A stretch of 9,607 nt of DNA from Ghiorsea sp. (GTDB lineage Bacteria > Pseudomonadota > Zetaproteobacteria > Mariprofundales > Mariprofundaceae). This document shows positions 1 to 7,245 of the stretch, in pieces. The stretch covers positions 1-9,607 of the forward strand of contig JAUZQX010000065.1 of assembly GCA_030950765.1 (NCBI GenBank). Direction: 5' to 3'. The notes under the pieces were generated by a model. The model was not told where the DNA came from. It was given only the letters and a program-made list of their open reading frames with translations, and ran no database searches. The position numbers and the translations under genes were made by a program. How positions within the stretch are numbered: position 1 is the first letter of the stretch; the number at the start of each line of letters is the position of its first letter.

Positions 1-216
1 AGTATGAATATCTTTGATAATTTGAGGCTGGGTAAGGCTCAACAAGTCATTATTGCCCTTAAGTTCGCTTGGCCAATCGGCAAAACGTGTGCCTCGGTAG
101 TCGGCTTCTTCAAGTTTATAAGCTTGAATCATGGTGCCCATGGCACCATCAAGGAGCAGGATACGCTGTTTTAGCTGTTTAAGAAGTTCAATGTGTGAAG
201 ATGTAAGTTGTTTCAT
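1..216 (-). CDS. metH: Methionine synthase (cobalamin-dependent), N-terminal part, runs off the left edge
   Basis: MetH moves a methyl group from methyltetrahydrofolate to homocysteine through cobalamin, in the cytoplasm. Only the first 72 residues are here, read on the minus strand from the ATG at 214-216. They fall at the start of the homocysteine-binding domain. The typical MetH signature is clear: RILLLDGAMGTMIQ near residues 18-31, then EADYRGTRFADW and LKGNNDLLSLTQP, all closely matching E. coli MetH as I remember it. An in-frame stop lies eight codons upstream with no other start codon between, so the start is secure. No good Shine-Dalgarno sequence precedes it, which is odd for a housekeeping gene. 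The B12, activation and methyl-folate domains lie outside the window. A simple BHMT-type homocysteine methyltransferase is possible, but the wording is MetH-like. Confidence 0.93.
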   Translation of the reverse strand, partial: MKQLTSSHIELLKQLKQRILLLDGAMGTMIQAYKLEEADYRGTRFADWPSELKGNNDLLSLTQPQIIKDIHT

Positions 217-336
217 AAGGGCAAGGTTATCAGTTCTTTAGGCTATTACAAAAGTAGATTACACTTTTAAGCTGGAATCTATGAAAATCATATCTATTCA
301 CACGGCTTACATTTTCACCTCAAAGTAACCCTTTTT

Positions 337-365
337 ATTGTATGTCAATATAAGTTGCATTTTCA
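337..365 (-). promoter_or_regulatory. Weak candidate promoter for metH
   Basis: On the minus strand TACAAT (337-342) differs from the sigma-70 -10 consensus at one base. With a 17-bp spacer, the -35 position (360-365) reads TGAAAA, only three of six. A perfect TTGACA (343-348) directly abuts it but has no good -10 box 16-18 bp further on. TATGAT at 287-292 is another possible -10. This is a guess about where initiation could occur, not a firm call. Confidence 0.22.
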
Positions 366-370
366 CTAAC

Positions 371-388
371 TGCCTATAAGTATGGGCA
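371..388 (+). promoter_or_regulatory. Dyad overlapping a possible -10 box of the CZB gene
   Basis: TGCC at 371-374 pairs with GGCA at 385-388, and ATA with TAT inside, giving an almost symmetrical 18-bp element centred 35 bp before the start codon. It contains TATAAG (375-380), five of six to the -10 consensus. No convincing -35 box lies 16-18 bp upstream; the nearest, TTGCAT at 355-360, is too close. The dyad could be an operator placed over the promoter. Confidence 0.25.
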
Positions 389-414
389 TTTACTCAGCAT
401 AGGGGAGCTATAAG

Positions 415-882
415 ATGAAATTAGCAGATGCAGTCGAACAACTACGGAATGCACGTGCCGCACACAAGGCTTGGGTGGCGCGCGCTGAAGCTTTGATTGA
501 AGGTATGAATGTGGACAAAGAGCATATCCCTCTGCTGCCTACTGATTGTATCTTTGGTAAATGGTATTATGGATCAGGGCAGGCTTTACGCAAACTACCT
601 GCATACAAAGCCATGGAAAAACCACATGACAACTTACACCGCACTTATATGCAAATCTTTAAGCTACTTTTTGATGAGCCTGATGTGTCCACATGGGGTA
701 AATTATTTGGCAAAGCTAAAAAAGCCAAAGCTGAGCAACTCAAAGAAGCACAAGTTCTTTTTAAACGTTTGCAGTCTATTTCTGATGATGTTTGTGATAT
801 TTTGGAAAACCTTGAGGAGCAACTCATGGCTGCTGCAAAAAAACAGCAACTTAATAGCACCATTCATAATACACTTGGTTAA
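415..882 (+). CDS. Stand-alone CZB (chemoreceptor zinc-binding) domain protein
   Basis: A 155-residue soluble protein with no signal peptide or membrane segment. Residues about 13-78 form a CZB domain. The four expected zinc ligands are visible: His17 in HKAW, Cys45 in CIFGKW, and His71 and His75 in PHDNLH. The CxFGxW core is the family hallmark. Residues about 100-145 are rich in Lys, Glu, Gln and Leu and look like a helical tail. CZB domains usually sit at the end of chemoreceptors or diguanylate cyclases (TlpD, DgcZ), where they sense zinc or oxidants such as hypochlorous acid. Here there is no MCP or GGDEF partner, in the protein or next door. AGGGGAG (401-407), seven bases before the ATG, is a strong ribosome site. 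The gene stands alone, with a divergent gene upstream and a terminator downstream. The domain call is firm; the role, perhaps a zinc or redox sensor acting on a partner, is unknown. Confidence 0.88.
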   Translation: MKLADAVEQLRNARAAHKAWVARAEALIEGMNVDKEHIPLLPTDCIFGKWYYGSGQALRKLPAYKAMEKPHDNLHRTYMQIFKLLFDEPDVSTWGKLFGKAKKAKAEQLKEAQVLFKRLQSISDDVCDILENLEEQLMAAAKKQQLNSTIHNTLG

Positions 883-912
883 TTACTAAGTTCACCACAA
901 TAAACAAGGCAT

Positions 913-942
913 AAAAAAAGACGCTTTAAAGCGTCTTTTTTT
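913..942. terminator. Bidirectional rho-independent terminator
   Basis: A perfect 30-bp palindrome: seven A, GACGC, TTT, AAA, GCGTC, seven T. On either strand it gives a GACGC/GCGTC stem followed by a T run, so it can stop transcription from both the CZB gene (ending 31 bp to the left) and the convergent dehydrogenase gene (ending 18 bp to the right). Confidence 0.93.
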
Positions 943-960
943 ATGTTCAAAGCTCAACAA

Positions 961-3900
961 TTACATCAGTACGCGTTCAATGCCACCATCTTTAATGCGC
1001 TGCACAAATATCTTCTGCCAATCATCGCCATGCAACTGTTTCATCAACTCCACCACGATATAATCAGCATCCACGCCAGAGCTTTCTTCCAAGCGCGATA
1101 AACCTTGCAAACATGCTGGGCAAGAAGTCAGAATTTTCTGTTGCTCATCACCCAATAAGGCTAATTTTTCACTGGCCTCAGCCATTTTCTCTTCTTTACG
1201 AGCTCTAATTTTTCCAGAAATCACAGGGTATGCAGCAGCCAATGTTCCTGCTTCAGCACAACATTCTTCAGACTCCACGGATTGTTTATTGAGTAACGAC
1301 TCAATCACCGCCTCTGATCCGTGGCGTTTAAGTGGATTATGACATGGCTCGTGATACATATATTGCACCCCTTGCACATCATTCACGCTCACCCCTTGTG
1401 TCATCAAATATTCGTGAATATCAATCAAAGGTGCACCAGGAAAAACTTCTTCCAAGTGGTACTTGGTTAATTGATCATAACAGGTACCACATGAAATCAC
1501 GACTGCCTCAAAATCAAGATAAGACAAAGCATTTTTCAAACGATGGAACAACACCCTATTATCATAAGTAATTTTATCCCCTTGCTCATGGTCGCCACTT
1601 GCCGTGCTTGGATAACCACAACACAAATAAGATGGTGGAAGCACAACATTAATGCCCAAATCAAATAAGGCGGCTTGTGTTGCCATACCTACCTGTGAAA
1701 ACAGGCGCTCAGAGCCGCAACCAGGAAAATAAAACACAGCTCTACCATTGGCTTTTTTGGGGTCGCGCAAGATGGGTATCATATTTTTATCACGCGATTC
1801 AATACCCAAAATTTGCCGTGCTGTTTTGAGTGGTAATGTTGGCAGCGGGCGTTCTACAAAATTAATCACCTGAGCCTGAATACCATCCAAATTACGCGTT
1901 GCTGCAGGTTTATCTTTAATCACACCCATCAATTTTGCCACTTTATGTAATAGTTGATGCCCTTTATAACTCCAGCGAATACCCACTTCACGTACAATTT
2001 TGACCAAATCAGGGTTTTGAATCACCAAAAACATCAAAGACAGCTTGGAAACAATATTAAACCGCGCCTGCCCTTTGTCTTTAAGCAAGGCTCGCATTTT
2101 TTCAGTGACCGCGCCAAAATCAATATCCACAGGGCACGGTGCTTCACATTTATGACAAATCGTGCAATGGCTCGCCACATCTTGTAAACCTTCAAACTGC
2201 TCAAAAGATATACCCGCCCCTGTTTGCGACTCATAAAGAAAAGCCTCAATGATTGCACCTGATGCTTGAATTTTATTGCGCGGCGAATACAACATATTGG
2301 CACGTGGGAAATGTGTATTACACACTGGTTTACACTTGCCACAACGCAAACACGGTGAAATTTCTTCCGAAAGCTCCGTTAAATCAGCAGCTTCCATAAT
2401 TACTGATTCGTGCTCAAGTAAATTAAAACTTGGTGTATAGGTAAGGCTTAAATCCAAACCAGATTGCAGCTTGCCAGGGTTAAACAAATCTTCGGGGTCA
2501 GCTTCTTTCAAATAGGCTTCGGTTTCAGCCAATACATCTTTATTCAAATATTCAAGTTTGGTGATACCAATGCCATGTTCACCCGAAATCACACCACCCA
2601 ACTCTTCAGCTTTGCGCATCACTTTTTCAACCACATGGTGCGCTTTACGCATCATCATATAGTCATTCGAGTTCACAGGGATATTGGTGTGTACATTGCC
2701 ATCACCAGCATGCATGTGGGTAGCCACCACAACACGCCCTGACAATATTTGCTGATGAATACTTTTAATCTTGTTTTCTAGGGTTTCATTACCACGAAGG
2801 TGATCAAGCAAAAGTTTTTCAACTTCTTTACGGTAAGAAATACGCAAGTCGCCACGCTGAATCACACCAAAAACAGTATCATCTTCTAATAAATCTATAC
2901 CTTCAAAGTATTGTGCATAATTTGTTGCGGGTTCTTTTAAAGCTTTGCAAAGCGCACACCATTTCGTCCGTACTTTTGCGATAATCTCAAGACAACCATC
3001 CAACTTTTCTTTCAAATACATATCATCTTCAAGATTCAACTCTTGACGAATCAACTGGTTATCTGAATCCAAAGAATCTTTAGTTTCACCTAAATATGTT
3101 GCCAAAGCATCAATGATTTCCACTTTATTGCCAATGGAGTTCTCAATATTTAAGAACTCAACATAATCATTGTATTCCGACAAACGTGGCAAAGGAATCA
3201 CCACATCTTCATTCATTTTAAAAGCACGGGTATGTTTGGCTATGGCAGCCATTCTGCCTCTATCACCCCAGAAACGACCTCTATCCTCTTGGGATATGGC
3301 AACAAAACCTTCACCATTACCTTCGGAAGCTATACGACTAATATTAGAACAAGCTTGTGCCACCGCTTTTTCATCATCACCTGATACATCAATCAACAAT
3401 ACCACACGCGGACGTTCCCTACGCGTTGATTTGCTCACATAATTGATAGCCTTGACGTATTTTTCGTCAAAGTGTTCAAAACCCTCAAGGAATACACTGT
3501 CCATAGCATCAACTTGGGTTTTAATATTGACCAATGCCTTGGTTGCATCATCGAGCTTTTGCCCAAAAAATTCGCAACATACCGTGCGCGTGACATCATA
3601 AGCCTTGTGTAATATAAAGCTGGCTTCAACAATAAAACCATCCGTACCTTCTTTTTGCACACCAGGCAATCCGCCCATGGCTTTGCGTGTTACATCTTTA
3701 CCCAAACCTTCTTTACGGAAGATATGACCCGCCAAAGTCATGGTTTCTTCAGATAAAACACGCCCATCTAGCGATGATGTTTTGGTTACCTTAAAAACCA
3801 CTTCATCTTCATCATGCAGCTTACCCATATTATGATTGATACGCTCAACCAATAACCAATGACCATCAGGTGTAACCATTTTCCAACTTAATAAGTTATC

Positions 3901-4767
3901 AACACATGTGCCCCAAATCACAGCATGTTTGCCACCTGCATTGGATGCAACATTACCGCCAATGGTACATGCCCAAAGGCTGGTTGGGTCGGTCGCAAAT
4001 ACGTGGGGCTTGGAAGCATCCATCACTTTACCTGTCACCGCTCCTGCTTGGGCAGTAATGGTGGCAACCTCACCCTTATCGCCAATGTTCTTAAATTCAA
4101 CTTGTCCAATTTTATCAAATTTTTCTACATTGATAATCACTTCATGATTGGAAAGCGGCACTGAACCACCGCACAAACCTGTACCACCACCACGCGGAAT
4201 GACAAACAAACCTTGCTCTTGAATGGCGCGAATCAAACCCGGTATTTCTTCGGCTGTATCAGGTGTTAAGACACAAAACGGCAAATGAGAGCGCCAGTCC
4301 GTGGCATCGGTGGCATGGTGACTCAATGTAAAGGCATCAAAATGAATGTTGTTTTTATGGGTAAACTTGGCAAAAGCACGTTTTGCCTTGCGCCTGCGTT
4401 TGGGCTCATTGTCAAACCAAGCATAAAATTCTTCGAGCATACGTTCTGTAGAACAAGCCACACGTGTAGCCCTTTGGTTATCTTTGGCACTTACTTTAAT
4501 ACGTTCGATGCGCTTTTGCTGTTGAAACCTTAATTTCTTTAAGCGTTTAGGGTGTTTAAGCAAGTCGTTTTTTAGGAAAATATTGCGCTCAATGACCCAT
4601 ACATCGCCCAAAATATCAAACAAAAGTCGTGCTGAGCGACCTGTTTTACGCTGAGAACGTAGTACACTCAGGTCATTCCATACCTCTTCACTTAAGAAGC
4701 GTTTAACAATTTCACGGTCTGAATAAGACGTGTAGTTATATGGTATTTCACGAATATGTTCACTCAC
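961..4767 (-). CDS. DUF3683-type FAD/Fe-S dehydrogenase, probable respiratory D-lactate (2-hydroxyacid) dehydrogenase
   Basis: A 1268-residue one-chain enzyme combining what GlcD and GlcF do as separate subunits. Order: DUF3683-like N-terminus (about 5-95); FAD-binding PCMH domain (about 160-300) with PRGGGTGLCGG at 191-201; FAD-oxidase C-terminal domain (to about 770) with His684, His686, GDGNVH ending at His693, and GEHGIG at 729-734; two 4Fe-4S motifs, Cys806/809/812/816 and Cys868/871/874/878; two CCG domains with cysteines at 1017, 1049-1050, 1093, 1096 and 1142, 1169-1170, 1216, 1219. All expected cofactor residues are present, so it looks active. Relatives oxidise D-lactate or similar 2-hydroxyacids and pass electrons to quinone at the inner membrane; glycolate or D-2-hydroxyglutarate remain possible. 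The start is GTG at 4767, with GGAG (4775-4778) seven bases before it; an in-frame TGA just upstream leaves no other start. It is divergent from maeB, and both enzymes would yield pyruvate. Confidence 0.87.
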   Translation of the reverse strand: MSEHIREIPYNYTSYSDREIVKRFLSEEVWNDLSVLRSQRKTGRSARLLFDILGDVWVIERNIFLKNDLLKHPKRLKKLRFQQQKRIERIKVSAKDNQRATRVACSTERMLEEFYAWFDNEPKRRRKAKRAFAKFTHKNNIHFDAFTLSHHATDATDWRSHLPFCVLTPDTAEEIPGLIRAIQEQGLFVIPRGGGTGLCGGSVPLSNHEVIINVEKFDKIGQVEFKNIGDKGEVATITAQAGAVTGKVMDASKPHVFATDPTSLWACTIGGNVASNAGGKHAVIWGTCVDNLLSWKMVTPDGHWLLVERINHNMGKLHDEDEVVFKVTKTSSLDGRVLSEETMTLAGHIFRKEGLGKDVTRKAMGGLPGVQKEGTDGFIVEASFILHKAYDVTRTVCCEFFGQKLDDATKALVNIKTQVDAMDSVFLEGFEHFDEKYVKAINYVSKSTRRERPRVVLLIDVSGDDEKAVAQACSNISRIASEGNGEGFVAISQEDRGRFWGDRGRMAAIAKHTRAFKMNEDVVIPLPRLSEYNDYVEFLNIENSIGNKVEIIDALATYLGETKDSLDSDNQLIRQELNLEDDMYLKEKLDGCLEIIAKVRTKWCALCKALKEPATNYAQYFEGIDLLEDDTVFGVIQRGDLRISYRKEVEKLLLDHLRGNETLENKIKSIHQQILSGRVVVATHMHAGDGNVHTNIPVNSNDYMMMRKAHHVVEKVMRKAEELGGVISGEHGIGITKLEYLNKDVLAETEAYLKEADPEDLFNPGKLQSGLDLSLTYTPSFNLLEHESVIMEAADLTELSEEISPCLRCGKCKPVCNTHFPRANMLYSPRNKIQASGAIIEAFLYESQTGAGISFEQFEGLQDVASHCTICHKCEAPCPVDIDFGAVTEKMRALLKDKGQARFNIVSKLSLMFLVIQNPDLVKIVREVGIRWSYKGHQLLHKVAKLMGVIKDKPAATRNLDGIQAQVINFVERPLPTLPLKTARQILGIESRDKNMIPILRDPKKANGRAVFYFPGCGSERLFSQVGMATQAALFDLGINVVLPPSYLCCGYPSTASGDHEQGDKITYDNRVLFHRLKNALSYLDFEAVVISCGTCYDQLTKYHLEEVFPGAPLIDIHEYLMTQGVSVNDVQGVQYMYHEPCHNPLKRHGSEAVIESLLNKQSVESEECCAEAGTLAAAYPVISGKIRARKEEKMAEASEKLALLGDEQQKILTSCPACLQGLSRLEESSGVDADYIVVELMKQLHGDDWQKIFVQRIKDGGIERVLM

Positions 4768-4835
4768 TAGGCCACTCCATCACGCATCAGTTTTACAAGG
4801 CAAATCAAGCATGCTTTTCTAAAAGCGGCGATAGC

Positions 4836-4848
4836 GTAACAGTGTTAC
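4836..4848. repeat. GTAAC-AGT-GTTAC inverted repeat, possible operator
   Basis: A perfect 5-3-5 dyad in the divergent control region. The GTAAC word recurs at 4872-4876, so GTTACA (4844-4849) and TGTAAC (4871-4876) form a second inverted pair 21 bp apart. The odd-numbered centre does not fit a CRP site, so a different dimeric regulator would be needed. I do not recognise which. Confidence 0.35.
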
Positions 4849-4853
4849 ATGAA

Positions 4854-4882
4854 AATAAACTAAATGAATTTGTAACTGTCAT
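4854..4882 (-). promoter_or_regulatory. Candidate promoter for the 2-hydroxyacid dehydrogenase gene
   Basis: On the minus strand ATGACA (4877-4882, five of six to the -35 consensus) is followed after 17 bp by TTTATT (4854-4859, four of six to the -10). The -35 lies inside the CRP-like site, so binding there would block this promoter. An alternative -10, TGTAAC at 4844-4849, would place the CRP-like site at about -41.5, the class II activation position, but it lacks the conserved second-position A. The sequence alone cannot choose between repression and activation. Confidence 0.3.
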
Positions 4883-4897
4883 CACAGTCACTAAATT
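4870..4897 (+). promoter_or_regulatory. Candidate promoter for maeB
   Basis: TTGTAA (4870-4875) and TAAATT (4892-4897) each match the sigma-70 boxes at four of six positions, with a 16-bp spacer. The CRP-like site covers the -35 box and most of the spacer, which would predict repression of maeB if this is the true promoter. Weak boxes of this kind are easy to find by chance in AT-rich spacers. Confidence 0.28.
4871..4886. promoter_or_regulatory. CRP-like operator, TGTAA-N6-TCACA
   Basis: The element reads TGTAA, CTGTCA, TCACA, nine of ten to the CRP core TGTGA-N6-TCACA with correct 6-bp spacing. It lies 64 bp before the maeB start and 104 bp from the dehydrogenase start, between the two divergent genes. 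A CRP-type regulator with E. coli-like DNA-reading residues is encoded just after maeB, which makes a functional site more plausible. Confidence 0.5.
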
Positions 4898-4934
4898 GTT
4901 AGGGTTCGCCTGAAGCTCACCAAGGAGACAACAG

Positions 4935-7214
4935 ATGCCTAAGCAAGAACCCTTTTCAGCCTTTGATCAAGATGCGTTGGACTACCACAGCCAACCGACC
5001 CCAGGTAAAATTAGTGTACGCCCGAGCAAACCTTGTGTGACCCAGCGCGACCTAGCCCTAGCCTACTCACCAGGCGTTGCGATACCTTGTTTAGAGATTG
5101 AAAAAGACCCAAATAAAGCTGATTTATACACATCTCGTGCCAACTTGGTAGGTGTGATTAGTAATGGTACTGCCGTATTGGGGTTAGGTAATATTGGTGC
5201 ACTTGCCAGTAAACCTGTGATGGAAGGTAAAGGTATTTTATTCAAACGTTTTGCCGATATTGATGTGTTTGATATTGAAGTCGACGAACTCGACCCTATG
5301 GCATTTGTTGAAACAGTTGCTCGTTTGGAGCCAACTTTTGGTGGCATTAACTTAGAAGACATCAAAGCACCTGAATGTTTCATTATTGAAGAAGAGTTAA
5401 AGAAACGCGTTAATATTCCCGTATTACATGATGACCAGCATGGTACAGCTGTTATTACAACCGCAGCTTTGATCAACGCCCTTATCCTACAAAACAAAAA
5501 AATTGAAGATGTGAAAATTGCATGCCTTGGTGCAGGCGCTGCAGGTTTTGCTTGCATGCGTTTGATTGAAGAGCTTGGTGCGCAACGTAAAAACATGTAC
5601 TTCCTAGACAGGAAAGGTGTGATTCATAACAACCGCGGCGATGAACTTCCTTTTCACAAAGCACACTTTGCCAATGGCGATAAAAACACCAGCCTCGAAG
5701 AAATCATGGTTGATGCCGATGTTTTCCTTGGGCTTTCGCAAGGCAATATGGTTACCCCTGAAATGCTTAAAAGCATGGCAAACAAACCCATTGTTTTTGC
5801 CATGGCAAACCCAACCCCAGAAATTAATTATGACGTAGCCATGAGTACACGCCCAGACTTAATCATGGCAACAGGCCGCTCTGACCACCCCAACCAGGTA
5901 AATAATGTACTTGGTTTCCCTTTCTTATTCCGTGGTGCTTTGGATGTGCGCGCAACCACTTTTAACGAGGAAATGAAAATTGCTGCCGTGCATGCACTTG
6001 CTGAATTAGCCCGCGAAGAAGTGCCCGCTTCTGTACTTAAAGTGTATGGTGAAAAAGAATTGCGCTTTGGACCACAATATATTTTACCCAAACCCTTTGA
6101 CCCTAGATTGATTGAAGTTGTTCCCACTGCAGTTGCCAAAGCTGCCGTCGAAACCGGTGTTGCCCGCCAACCCATTACTGATTTTGAAAACTACGCACAA
6201 GAACTTGCAGGTCGTATCGACCAATCGCGCACCTTTATGCGTCTCGTCATGGATAAAGCGCGACATCAACCATTACGTTTGGTTCTTCCTGAAGGTGAAG
6301 ACCCTACCATTATTCGTGCAGCCACAGTGATGCGTGATGAAAGCATCGCCAAACCCATGTTAATTGGCTGCCCAAAAAGCATCCAAAGCCAAGCTGAAAT
6401 GATGCGTCTAGACTTAAAAGGTGTAGAAATCATCGACCCTAACGAAGAAAACTCCCGTTTTGACAGCCTGGCCGATGCCCTTTATTTTGACCGCAAACGT
6501 CATGGCGTATTGCGCAATGTTGCAGTGGAAACACTCAAACATGACAAAAACACTTTGGGTTCTTTATTGGTCAGACAAGGTTTTGCTGATGGTATGCTCA
6601 CAGGGCGAACCCAACACTACCCCACAGCCCTAAGCCCCATACTTAAAGTGCTTGGGCATGATGAAAAAACAAGCGAACACCATCATGTATATGGCATGTA
6701 CCTCTTAATTTTAGAAGAAAGAGCACTATTACTTGCCGACTGTACCGTCAATGTTGAGATGAATGCAAAGCAACTTGCGGAAGTCGCTTTATTAACTGCT
6801 AAAACAGCAGAATCACTCGGCATAGAGCCTAAAGTTGGCATGTTATCCTTTTCAAACTTTGGTAGTTCAACCCATGCAGAGTCACAAAAAGTTGCCGATG
6901 CAGTACGCATCCTTCACAGAGAACACCCGAAATTGATTGTTGATGGTGAAATGCAAGCTGACACAGCCGTGAACAGTGACATTTTATCCCATTATCCATT
7001 TTCTAAGTTGACTGAATCTGCAAACGTGTTGATATTCCCTACCATGCAAGCAGGAAATATTGCCTACAAACTGCTCAAAGAACTTGCAGGAGCTACAGCC
7101 ATTGGGCCCATTCTCATGGGGCTGCCACAGCAAGTTCATGTTTTACAAACAGGTGCTAGTGTTGATGATATTGTCAACTTAGCAGCCATTGCCTCAGCAA
7201 GGGCTGTAGATTAG
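4935..7214 (+). CDS. maeB: NADP-dependent malic enzyme with C-terminal phosphotransacetylase-like domain
   Basis: Oxidatively decarboxylates malate to pyruvate and CO2, making NADPH in the cytoplasm. At 759 residues it has the usual MaeB hybrid length. Malic domain: AYSPGVA with the likely catalytic Tyr44, the Lys-rich stretch around Lys99, metal-binding Glu141-Asp142 in NLEDIKAPE, and HDDQHGT at 165-171. NADP domain: GAGAAG at 199-204, ANPTPEI at 291-297, and VNNVLGFPFLFRGALD at 322-337. The PTA-like domain runs from about 430 to the end. Where true phosphotransacetylases have a catalytic Ser-Arg (SRG), this protein reads QTG (738-740), so the domain is probably not catalytic and more likely binds acetyl-CoA as an allosteric signal, as reported for MaeB relatives. 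AAGGAG (4922-4927) sits seven bases before the ATG. The CRP-family gene follows after 31 bp without a terminator, so the two are probably co-transcribed. Confidence 0.95.
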   Translation: MPKQEPFSAFDQDALDYHSQPTPGKISVRPSKPCVTQRDLALAYSPGVAIPCLEIEKDPNKADLYTSRANLVGVISNGTAVLGLGNIGALASKPVMEGKGILFKRFADIDVFDIEVDELDPMAFVETVARLEPTFGGINLEDIKAPECFIIEEELKKRVNIPVLHDDQHGTAVITTAALINALILQNKKIEDVKIACLGAGAAGFACMRLIEELGAQRKNMYFLDRKGVIHNNRGDELPFHKAHFANGDKNTSLEEIMVDADVFLGLSQGNMVTPEMLKSMANKPIVFAMANPTPEINYDVAMSTRPDLIMATGRSDHPNQVNNVLGFPFLFRGALDVRATTFNEEMKIAAVHALAELAREEVPASVLKVYGEKELRFGPQYILPKPFDPRLIEVVPTAVAKAAVETGVARQPITDFENYAQELAGRIDQSRTFMRLVMDKARHQPLRLVLPEGEDPTIIRAATVMRDESIAKPMLIGCPKSIQSQAEMMRLDLKGVEIIDPNEENSRFDSLADALYFDRKRHGVLRNVAVETLKHDKNTLGSLLVRQGFADGMLTGRTQHYPTALSPILKVLGHDEKTSEHHHVYGMYLLILEERALLLADCTVNVEMNAKQLAEVALLTAKTAESLGIEPKVGMLSFSNFGSSTHAESQKVADAVRILHREHPKLIVDGEMQADTAVNSDILSHYPFSKLTESANVLIFPTMQAGNIAYKLLKELAGATAIGPILMGLPQQVHVLQTGASVDDIVNLAAIASARAVD

Positions 7215-7245
7215 AGAACATGCTAAATAAAGGGAAAAATAAAAT

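Larger units (their letters stand above)
217..414. other. Divergent spacer between metH and the CZB gene
   Basis: This 198-bp AT-rich stretch must hold the promoters and leaders of both divergent genes. I see no gene in it. I do not recognise a SAM, SAH or cobalamin riboswitch fold, although metH genes often have such control. A weak 6-bp hairpin (AAAAGT at 250-255 with ACTTTT at 263-268, 7-nt loop) lies in the metH leader. The right part holds the word CTATAAG twice (374-380 and 408-414), TATAAG once more (349-354), and an imperfect dyad at 371-388. Confidence 0.6.

Noticed and set aside
282..300. TGAA...TTCA pair upstream of metH as a MetR site
   Set aside because: The arms are 11 bp apart; the MetR consensus has 5 bp between them.
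350..379. Sigma-28 (flagellar) promoter for the CZB gene: GCCTATAA at 372-379 is seven of eight to the -10 element
   Set aside because: The nearest -35-like AAGTT is about three bases too far away (14-bp rather than 11-bp spacing), and only five of eight positions match.
217..414. SAM, SAH or cobalamin riboswitch in front of metH
   Set aside because: I could not find the conserved cores or a convincing multi-stem fold; a covariance-model search would settle it.
509..889. A 126-codon open frame overlapping the CZB gene in another frame
   Set aside because: Its translation matches nothing I know, it lacks a ribosome site, and the other frame encodes a clear CZB domain.
4876..4894. PhoB box suggested by CTGTCAT
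   Set aside because: The second CTGTCAT repeat is missing at the required 4-bp spacing; the CRP-like reading explains the region better.
5063..5596. A 177-codon minus-strand frame inside maeB
   Set aside because: It is antisense to the conserved malic enzyme core; its Ser/Ala-rich, low-complexity wording is typical of a shadow frame.
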